This document shows positions 58,695 to 64,000 of a stretch of 64,000 nucleotides of DNA, in pieces (the first letter of the stretch is position 1; each line of letters starts with the position of its first letter). A program made the position numbers and the translations under genes. The notes below the pieces were generated by a model. It saw only the letters and a list, made by a program, of their open reading frames with translations, searched no databases and was not told the DNA's origin. Source of the stretch: Flavobacterium petrolei. Its GTDB lineage: Bacteria; Bacteroidota; Bacteroidia; Flavobacteriales; Flavobacteriaceae. The DNA is taken from NCBI RefSeq assembly GCF_003314435.2, contig NZ_QNVY02000003.1:1-64000 (forward strand), given 5' to 3'.

Positions 58695-59012
58695 ATGGAA
58701 CAGCTATTCTCTTACGGTACATTGCAGTCAAAAGAAATTCAGATGCAGGTTTTTAATAAACTATTAAGTGGAACTGAGGACATGCTTTTAGGATACAAAC
58801 TAAAAGATTTTCAAATAGAAGAAGAATTTGGAATGGAAGATTATTTTGTAGCTATTCCAAGTGAAAATCCTTCGGATGCAATAAATGGTATCGCTTTTAC
58901 TGTAACCAACGAAGATCTCATAAAAGCAGATCAATTCGAATCTAATGCTTATAAAAGAATTCAAATAACATTGCAATCTGGACTTTCGGCCTGGATTTAT
59001 ATTGAAAGTTAA
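58695..59012 (+). CDS. Gamma-glutamylcyclotransferase-like (AIG2-fold) protein
   Basis: 105 residues. It begins MEQLFSYGTLQSKEIQ, the YGTL signature of the GGCT/AIG2 fold, and has FEVTNEDL-like FTVTNEDLIKADQFE with the acidic residue near the expected catalytic position, then YKRIQITLQSG. It could cleave gamma-glutamyl amides. It sits between trpB and trpA, bracketed by two palindromic repeats, so it looks inserted into the operon; a role in Trp synthesis is not expected. Confidence 0.75.
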   Translation: MEQLFSYGTLQSKEIQMQVFNKLLSGTEDMLLGYKLKDFQIEEEFGMEDYFVAIPSENPSDAINGIAFTVTNEDLIKADQFESNAYKRIQITLQSGLSAWIYIES

Positions 59013-59043
59013 TAATCCAGAAAAATAGTTCCGATTTAAACAA

Positions 59044-59112
59044 CCTACTAGGTTTCTAAAACCAAATTTTGAATACAAAATAATACCCACAAGGTTTTGG
59101 AACCCTAGCGGG
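59044..59112. repeat. Imperfect palindromic element before trpA
   Basis: 20-nt arms 59044-59063 and 59093-59112 pair with two mismatches and two G-U pairs, with a 29-nt spacer. It resembles dispersed repeats with a CCTA.TAGGTTT core; genome-wide search needed. Confidence 0.55.
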
Positions 59113-59133
59113 AATAAATAAAATTATATTAAA

Positions 59134-59895
59134 ATGAACAGAATAAATCAAAAATTACAAGAGACTAAAAAGATACTTTCCATTTATTTTTCGGCGGGAT
59201 ATCCTAACCTCAACGATACCGTACAAATCATTCAGGATTTAGAAAAAAATGGTGTGGACATGATTGAAATCGGATTGCCGTTCAGTGATCCATTGGCCGA
59301 TGGACCAACAATTCAAGCCAGTTCCACACAAGCATTGCATAACGGAATGACAACACAGGTGTTGTTTGACCAACTAAAAGACATTCGTAAAACGGTTGCT
59401 ATTCCATTAGTGATTATGGGTTATTTCAACCCAATGTTACAATACGGAATAGAGAATTTCTGCCAGAAATGTGCGGAGATTGGCATCGATGGATTAATCA
59501 TTCCTGATCTTCCCGTTGATGTGTATGCCGATGAATACAAAGCCACTTTCGAGAAATATGGTTTGAAAAATATATTTTTGATTACGCCACAAACATCCGT
59601 TGAACGCATCCATTTTATTGACAGCGTTTCTGATGGATTTATCTATATGGTAAGTTCAGCGAGCGTTACCGGTTCCCAAACTGGTTTTGGAAGCGCTCAG
59701 GAAGAATATTTCAAACGCATTGCCGACATGAATCTAAAGAATCCTCAGGTAATTGGTTTTGGAATCAACAACAAGGAAACCTTCAACCAAGCTACACAAT
59801 TTGCCAAAGGAGCAATTATAGGAAGCGCTTTCATCCAGCACCTAACCGAAAACAGTACCGGAAAAATTGAAGAGTTTGTAAAAGCGATTCGATAA
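59134..59895 (+). CDS. trpA: Tryptophan synthase alpha chain
   Basis: 253 residues, TIM barrel. IEIGLPFSDPLADGPTIQ carries catalytic Glu and Asp; GLIIPDLPVD, FIYMVSSASVTGSQ and VIGFGINNKETF are the remaining blocks. It cleaves indole-3-glycerol phosphate and channels indole to TrpB. Last gene of the operon, followed by a strong terminator. Confidence 0.96.
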   Translation: MNRINQKLQETKKILSIYFSAGYPNLNDTVQIIQDLEKNGVDMIEIGLPFSDPLADGPTIQASSTQALHNGMTTQVLFDQLKDIRKTVAIPLVIMGYFNPMLQYGIENFCQKCAEIGIDGLIIPDLPVDVYADEYKATFEKYGLKNIFLITPQTSVERIHFIDSVSDGFIYMVSSASVTGSQTGFGSAQEEYFKRIADMNLKNPQVIGFGINNKETFNQATQFAKGAIIGSAFIQHLTENSTGKIEEFVKAIR

Positions 59896-59915
59896 AATTT
59901 CCTTTATATACTATC

Positions 59916-59953
59916 AAACGGCGTTTAAAATTGATTTAAACGCCGTTTTTTTT
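59916..59953 (+). terminator. trp operon terminator
   Basis: Perfect 14-bp stem AAACGGCGTTTAAA/TTTAAACGCCGTTT (59916-59929 with 59935-59948), 5-nt loop, T-run. Confidence 0.92.
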
Positions 59954-59990
59954 ATAAGATTATTTTTATATATTTGACTTAACTATAAAA

Positions 59991-60048
59991 CGAAACAAAC
60001 ATTCACCAAACTACCCAATTTTGGGTGTATATACGAAGGTTTGTTTCG
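59991..60048. repeat. Nested inverted repeat at the edge of the patchy region
   Basis: CGAAACAAAC (59991-60000) pairs with GTTTGTTTCG (60039-60048); inside is the hairpin ACCCAA-TT-TTGGGT (60013-60026). Just beyond lies GTTGTGCGT (about 60060), whose complement ACGCACAAC recurs near 61034. No open frame runs through it. Confidence 0.6.
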
Positions 60049-60123
60049 CCTATATAAAAGTTGTGCGTCAGCTTGGAGAACCGAAGGAGAACGAATAGAA
60101 TTTTTCATATTAAACTTTATAAA

Positions 60124-60609
60124 ATGATTAAAAAAACAACGTTATTAATTACATTACTTATCTCTGCTTATTCTTGTGGTAAAAAAGAAGAAAATACAAT
60201 AACTCCAGAACCTAAATATGAATACGATACAAATTCAGAACAATATTCTGGACCACCTTCTGAAAATGTAACACCACAATATGAAAATACAGTTTCAGAA
60301 CAAACGGAACCTACCAACATCGAAAAGTATTCACAACTAAAAAATAATGACGTAACAATTGAGTGTGAAACTACTGTTGAATTTGTAGATGGCAAATCAG
60401 ACAACATTACCATTAAAATGCAAATACCACACGAAGAGCCTACTACAATCAATTTAAGAAACCCAGTGAAAGTAAAAAGCGAAAATTCTGAAATAATATC
60501 TAAAATGTACACAGATAATAATGACGAAAAAGTGATTTTTATTTGGCGAAAAGATATGAGCAAAATAAGCATAATGAATGGAGATAACGCTGTTATGTTT
60601 TTACGATGA
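60124..60609 (+). CDS. Small lipoprotein of unknown function
   Basis: 161 residues from ATG 60124; codons upstream in frame have no start of merit. The signal ends in LLISAYSC with the lipobox Cys at residue 18, then a Lys/Glu-rich and Pro/Thr-rich linker to about residue 75 and a C-terminal beta-rich domain (ECETTVEFVDGKSDNITIKMQIP). Not recognised. It probably sits in the inner or outer membrane facing out. Confidence 0.65.
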   Translation: MIKKTTLLITLLISAYSCGKKEENTITPEPKYEYDTNSEQYSGPPSENVTPQYENTVSEQTEPTNIEKYSQLKNNDVTIECETTVEFVDGKSDNITIKMQIPHEEPTTINLRNPVKVKSENSEIISKMYTDNNDEKVIFIWRKDMSKISIMNGDNAVMFLR

Positions 60610-60638
60610 AATTTTCAATATAATTAAATTAAAAAAAA

Positions 60639-60812
60639 ATGGAAATAAAATCTGGAATGATTGTTTAGCTAAAAACGGGCAGTCCTGCAATGACCGTACA
60701 TTCTTTAGCACGACCAGAAACTTGGATTTGCAGTTGGTTTGTAGGCACTAAAGTGAATCATAGTCAATTTAGAACAGACCAATTAACAGACAAAGACCCT
60801 AATCAGAAATAA
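60639..60812 (+). pseudogene. YodC/DUF2158-like gene broken by an in-frame TAG
   Basis: From ATG 60639 the frame reads MEIKSGMIV, a TAG at 60666-60668, then LKTGSPAMTVHSLARPETW and ICSWFVGTKVNHSQF to TAA at 60810. The parts together match the YodC family (G-V-LK-G-P-MTV...C-WF). A single C-to-T change of CAG, or a AAG/TAG change, would explain the stop. The last 14 nt overlap the convergent gene on the other strand. Confidence 0.7.
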
Positions 60813-60969
60813 ACGTTAGATCTTTTAGTTCGTGAATTTCTGTATGTAATTCTGTATCTATAAAATACATACATATTGCTTTACCCTCTGAATTTAGCTC
60901 GCTAAAAGTCATTTTGTGAGAATGTTTAGTAGTTGAAATTATATTTCCTGTTTTTATATTTGAGTTCAT
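60799..60969 (-). CDS. Small YodC/DUF2158-like protein
   Basis: 56 residues from ATG 60969 to TAG at 60799-60801. TGNIISTTKHSHKMTFSEL followed by GKAICMYFIDTELHTEI matches the YodC pattern (G-I...MT...C-W/Y-F). Function of the family is unknown. It converges on, and overlaps by 14 nt, a broken relative on the plus strand. Coding is supported by the family pattern and open frame; the size makes it less than certain. Confidence 0.55.
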   Translation of the reverse strand: MNSNIKTGNIISTTKHSHKMTFSELNSEGKAICMYFIDTELHTEIHELKDLTFISD

Positions 60970-61253
60970 AATAAATAATTTAAAAAAGGCTTCTCACTTA
61001 AAAGGAGGAGAAACGAAACCTAAATAAAGCCGCACGCACAACAGCTGTTTCAATATACTTGCGAATTTAGTGGAATTACGTGCTATCATCATAAACCCCG
61101 CTACGCAAAGTGTTCCCAGCTCCGCAAAGTGTTCTTCTAAAAAATAAATTTCTCGCGAATGCTGCGAATTCTATAATACAGATTGTCCAAAATATAAAGT
61201 TTGTTTTGTACTTTTAAAGCACACGCATTAACTGAAAAACTCAAATTACAATA

Positions 61254-61345
61254 ATGAATTATCACTTTAGAAAAGCGGAACTATCTGAAATAGCTTCATT
61301 ATAAGCCATTTTGCAATAAGTTATTAATTTAGAAAAGAAGACGAT
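61254..61345 (+). pseudogene. 5' fragment of a duplicated GNAT acetyltransferase gene
   Basis: It starts MNYHFRKAELSEIAS like the intact gene at 62552 (MHYHFRKAELSEIAP), then meets a TAA after 17 codons and drifts, with further stops. Similarity extends upstream: 61121-61253 matches 62436-62551, including the stretch around TTTGTTTTGTACTTTTAAAGC. So the promoter region and 5' end were copied together. Confidence 0.8.
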
Positions 61346-61523
61346 AGAATAAAGGGCAAAAAAGACGATAACGAAATATTTTTAATTAATTTTCACAAAA
61401 TTAATCACAATAATTTTTGAATTTAATTTTACGAAAGCCAAAATGAGAGTTAAATTTTGAGTATGTATTGTATCAAATGAACTCTTTACTTAAGAAATGT
61501 ATTTAATATTAAGAAAATAAATA

Positions 61524-61760
61524 ATGAAGATTGAAAATAAAATATTTATAAGAACATTTTTGTTTACTGGATTTGGTTACGCAGTATTGATGGCAGGATT
61601 TGATTATTTAGACGGGGAATCATTTATACAATTTAAACACTTATTTCACTTTTTATTTTTTGGAATGTGTATGGGTCTATTGGCTCGATATAACTACAAA
61701 AAACAATTTAAAAAGGAAATAAACGAAAACGAAAATACAAAAACGGATCCTAAATTATAA
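61524..61760 (+). CDS. Small membrane protein of unknown function
   Basis: 78 residues with two membrane segments (FLFTGFGYAVLMAGF and FHFLFFGMCMGLLARY) and a charged, disordered tail rich in Glu, Asn and Lys. Not recognised. It stands between remnants of duplicated sequence. Confidence 0.5.
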   Translation: MKIENKIFIRTFLFTGFGYAVLMAGFDYLDGESFIQFKHLFHFLFFGMCMGLLARYNYKKQFKKEINENENTKTDPKL

Positions 61761-61976
61761 AAAGTAAACTCCACTGGTACGCAAAGTGTTCATCTAAAAA
61801 AATAGGTAGTGTAAATCCATTTGGCAAATATGAAAAACGTCAGTATCATACTATTTAGGATTATATGTAATGTACTGTTTTAAAAGCTATCGATTGTTCC
61901 TTCAAAGCGTTGTATATTAAACTTAAATGCGTATTTTTAATAATCTGCTTTATTTAATTCTATTAGACAAAAACCT

Positions 61977-62360
61977 ATGACTCTATTTACTCAGATTATT
62001 TGGCTTTTTATATTGGCTATACCGGTTGCTTGTGTTTCATGGACAGTTACCCACGAGAAATTGTTTCGAGAGCCGAGGGAATACTGTCTTAACAGAAGCC
62101 TTCATGATGACACTTTGTTAAAAAGAAAGTTTTTTTACCTTTTTACCTGCGAATACTGTTTTAGTCATTACATAACAATCCTATTTCTTTTTTTAACTAA
62201 TTATAAACTTTTGCTGACTGACTGGAGAGGATATATCATAGCAGGCTTCTCTTTAGTATGGATAGCCAACAGTTACATGAGTATATATGCGCTTATTCGA
62301 CAAAGTATTAAAAAGGAAATAACTGAAATTAAAGTGTTGGAAAAAGAGAAAAAAATTTAA
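61977..62360 (+). CDS. Small membrane protein with a CxxC between membrane segments
   Basis: 127 residues, three hydrophobic segments (about 3-22, 58-75, 82-105). TWTVTHEKLF-like SWTVTHEKLFREPREYC and YLFTCEYCFSHYIT recall DUF1360-like proteins with a Cys-x-x-Cys at a membrane boundary. The assignment is weak. Function unknown; no operon partner. Confidence 0.5.
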   Translation: MTLFTQIIWLFILAIPVACVSWTVTHEKLFREPREYCLNRSLHDDTLLKRKFFYLFTCEYCFSHYITILFLFLTNYKLLLTDWRGYIIAGFSLVWIANSYMSIYALIRQSIKKEITEIKVLEKEKKI

Positions 62361-62551
62361 TCCCGTATCGTTAGTGCGAGTTCTCGCCCGTTGAGCTCGA
62401 GATAGCAATCGCAGCAAAGAAAATATTCCTTATTCTCCGCAAGTTATTCTTCTAAAAGTAAATATATCCTATAATGAGGAATGTCCAAAATTCAAAGTTT
62501 GTTTTGTACTTTTAAAGCACACTCATTAACTAAAAAACTTAAATTACAATA

Positions 62552-63067
62552 ATGCATTATCACTTTAGAAAAGCGGAACTATCTGAAATAGCTCCGATAT
62601 GGGAAATTTTACAACAAGCGATACAACGCAGAAAAGAAGATGGCAGTACCCAATGGCAGGACGGTTATCCAAATCCGGAAGTAATACAAAAAGATATTGA
62701 AAAAGGCAAAGGATTTGTTTTGGCAGACGGAGAAACTATCATCGGTTACAGTGCGGTACTCATCAATGACGAACCTGCTTACGCTACAATTGAAGGCAAC
62801 TGGTTAACGAATGATGATTTTGTTGTCATGCACCGCGTAGCTATTTCTGAGAAACATTTGGGTAAAGGACTGGCTAAACTGATGCTAAAAAACATAGAAG
62901 ATTTTGCATTAAGCAACAATATTTACAGTGTAAAAGCTGACACAAATTTTGATAATATTGCTATGATGAAAATTTTTGAAAACTTAGGTTATACCTATTG
63001 TGGCGAAGTTTATTTTAGAGGAAGCCCCAGGAAAGCATTCGAGAAAGTATTACACAAACAAGACTGA
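62552..63067 (+). CDS. GNAT-family N-acetyltransferase
   Basis: 171 residues of GNAT fold. FVVMHRVAISEKHLGKGLAKLMLKNIEDFA holds the acetyl-CoA pyrophosphate loop (xxGKGLA) and VKADTNFDNIAMMKIFENLGYTYCGEVYF the C-terminal motif. It acetylates an unknown amine. A broken copy of its promoter and 5' end lies 1.3 kb upstream. A strong bidirectional terminator follows. Confidence 0.88.
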   Translation: MHYHFRKAELSEIAPIWEILQQAIQRRKEDGSTQWQDGYPNPEVIQKDIEKGKGFVLADGETIIGYSAVLINDEPAYATIEGNWLTNDDFVVMHRVAISEKHLGKGLAKLMLKNIEDFALSNNIYSVKADTNFDNIAMMKIFENLGYTYCGEVYFRGSPRKAFEKVLHKQD

Positions 63068-63080
63068 TTGAAATTAAAAA

Positions 63081-63140
63081 ACCGCAAATTCGCAAATAAA
63101 AACAGTTAGTAACTGTTTCAATAATTTGCGAATTTGCGGT
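63081..63140. terminator. Bidirectional terminator between GNAT and DUF4494 genes
   Basis: Perfect 17-bp stem (63081-63097 with 63124-63140, ACCGCAAATTCGCAAAT and complement) with a second hairpin AACAGTTA/TAACTGTT inside its loop and T/A-rich flanks on both sides. It serves two convergent genes. Confidence 0.85.
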
Positions 63141-63158
63141 GAGTTTTTTTTAAAAATC

Positions 63159-63716
63159 TTAAACTACAGCTTCTTCTTCAGGAGCAGTTTCAAATTCCAT
63201 GTGGTCCTCGATTTCCATTGCTACTTCCGGCTTAGATGCTTTCAGCGCATTGAATCTTTCTAATTGTTCCAGTTCACCTTCTTCCCCACTGAAATAAGGA
63301 AAAACATCCATAATAGGAGATTCTGAAATTGCAGGAACGGTGTAGTCGCCCATCGTACCTTTCATCACGCTAATGGTGTTATCATAAGCCTCTTTTACAT
63401 CATTGGCTTGCACTAATAAATACATATTAGTTTTGCGTTCTTTACCGCTTTCTTCATCATAGGCCAATAAAGATACTTTAGATCTGAACCAACGATCCGC
63501 ATTTTCAAAAGGATGAATCTCAGCATAATTAGCGACTTTTATATTCGTGATTTTAAATTCTTCACTGATATACGCTGACATTTCTTCATTAATTCTGCTT
63601 TCAGCTTCCGTGTAAGATAACGCGTCTACCAAGTACGGTTCCGTTGTAATCTTCTGTCCGCCAGTTTCGTCTGTTTTTCTATATTTTACTTTGCATTCGT
63701 ACCAAGTTGTGCTCAT
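63159..63716 (-). CDS. DUF4494 protein
   Basis: 185 residues beginning TTWYECKVKYRKTDETGGQKITTEPYLVDA, with AESRINEEMSAYISEEFKI and YLLVQANDVKEAYDN: the DUF4494 family common in Bacteroidetes. No known function; soluble. Acidic C-terminal tail. It is probably read from a promoter between 63717 and 63854. Confidence 0.85.
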   Translation of the reverse strand: MSTTWYECKVKYRKTDETGGQKITTEPYLVDALSYTEAESRINEEMSAYISEEFKITNIKVANYAEIHPFENADRWFRSKVSLLAYDEESGKERKTNMYLLVQANDVKEAYDNTISVMKGTMGDYTVPAISESPIMDVFPYFSGEEGELEQLERFNALKASKPEVAMEIEDHMEFETAPEEEAVV

Positions 63717-63854
63717 TTCTTTTTTTTTTTAAGGATGTCAAAGATAGATTTAAAAGAAAAAAAACAACAGTATTACTAAAATAGATATTCACAATTTTAG
63801 ATGGAAGTCGGTATTGATTTTTATTTCAATTAAAAGAATTAATTCCTCAAATAA

Positions 63855-63889
63855 AAAAACAGCCTTTACAATAAGCAAAGGCTGTTTTT
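63855..63889 (-). terminator. Terminator after the partial gene at the right edge
   Basis: Perfect 13-bp stem AAAAACAGCCTTT/AAAGGCTGTTTTT (63855-63867 with 63877-63889), 9-nt loop, A/T-rich on both sides. Confidence 0.85.
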
Positions 63890-63915
63890 AAAAAATATTT
63901 CTTCAAAACTGAGTA

Positions 63916-64000
63916 TTAGTCAATAAGTGTAACCAAATCCTCTTTGTTTTTTCTGACTTTTGCTAAGTTTGCTAACCAGTCATTTTCGGTATCTCTGTAG
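63916..64000 (-). CDS. C-terminal end of a gene entering from the right
   Basis: 28 sense codons on the minus strand ending in TAA at 63916-63918, giving YRDTENDWLANLAKVRKN...LVTLID. Supported as coding by its place just before a strong terminator. Too short to identify. Confidence 0.6.
   Translation of the reverse strand, partial: YRDTENDWLANLAKVRKNKEDLVTLID

Larger units (their letters stand above)
61104..61791. repeat. Three copies of the motif CGCAAAGTGTTC
   Basis: Identical 12-mers at 61104-61115, 61123-61134 and 61780-61791, the latter two followed by (A/T)TCTAAAAAA. A diverged copy (TCCGCAAGTTATTCTTCTAAAA) starts at 62436. They mark sequence shuffling in this stretch; no gene runs through 60970-61253. 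Confidence 0.6.

Noticed and set aside
60639..60812. Amber read-through or pyrrolysine at the TAG in the YodC-like gene
   Set aside because: No pyrrolysine machinery is expected in this group and the TAG sits at a position with no conserved special residue; a nonsense mutation is simpler.

Overview
The window looks like a chromosome segment of a Flavobacterium-type member of the Bacteroidetes. It is AT-rich. Its promoters carry the Bacteroidetes -7 element TAnnTTTG rather than a TATAAT box. It also holds an IgGFc-binding/Calx-beta surface protein, SprB-like Ig modules, an OprD-like porin, DUF4494 and a TlpA-type thioredoxin, all common in flavobacteria. No rRNA, tRNA, CRISPR array, prophage or intact insertion sequence was seen.

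Layout. 1-4414 (minus): a giant repeat-rich secreted surface protein that runs off the left edge. 5.1-10.2 kb (minus): a cationic amino-acid permease and a YdiJ/GlcD-type FAD/Fe-S D-2-hydroxyacid dehydrogenase. 10.6-23.5 kb (plus): a sulfur-metabolism region with two metallo-beta-lactamase/rhodanese (persulfide dioxygenase-like) proteins, a lipoprotein beta-carbonic anhydrase, a rhodanese, a DUF202 protein, an MFS carrier, a TlpA thioredoxin, two YeeE/YedE half-transporters, a TsdA-like dihaem cytochrome c, a DsrE-family protein, a Tat-exported SoxB/5'-nucleotidase-like enzyme and an OprD-like porin. 23.8-30.8 kb: GMC oxidoreductase, TerB-like protein, KatG, GapN and a rhodanese. 31-35.1 kb: a Crp/Fnr regulator, a third MBL/rhodanese protein, two small DUF2892-type membrane proteins, a thiol/halide methyltransferase-like protein and thioredoxin. 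35.3-48.5 kb: a LOG-family protein and three very large sensor proteins. 49-52.3 kb: MarR, nitroreductase, YceI and a beta-helix secreted protein. 52.5-59.9 kb: the complete trp operon (E-G-D-C-F-B-[GGCT]-A) behind a classic leader-peptide attenuator. 60-63 kb: a patchy region with broken and duplicated small genes. 63-64 kb: DUF4494 and the end of one more gene.

Main observation. Six promoters (for genes at 10712, 12255, 13002, 17501, 22021 and 32019) share one 44-nt architecture: a 14-bp palindrome of consensus GTRAYAWWWGTYAC, exactly 22 nt, then a TAnnTTTG-type -7 box (one copy is off-consensus). The palindrome centre lies 29.5 nt before the -7 box in all six, which puts it near -41, the class II activator position. 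These promoters lack an obvious -33 TTG. The window also encodes a Crp/Fnr protein (31079-31705) whose recognition helix keeps the Arg-Glu...Arg pattern with which CRP reads GTGA. The parsimonious reading is a Crp/Fnr-activated regulon for sulfide/persulfide/thiosulfate handling; that the local regulator is the one that binds is inferred, not shown.

How the genes may work together (inference). The porin would admit substrates. The exported SoxB-like enzyme, the TsdA-like cytochrome and the exported DsrE-like protein would act outside the cytoplasm. YeeE/YedE would import sulfur species. The rhodanese and MBL/rhodanese enzymes would oxidise or transfer persulfide sulfur inside, with the S-methyltransferase as a possible side route for sulfide.
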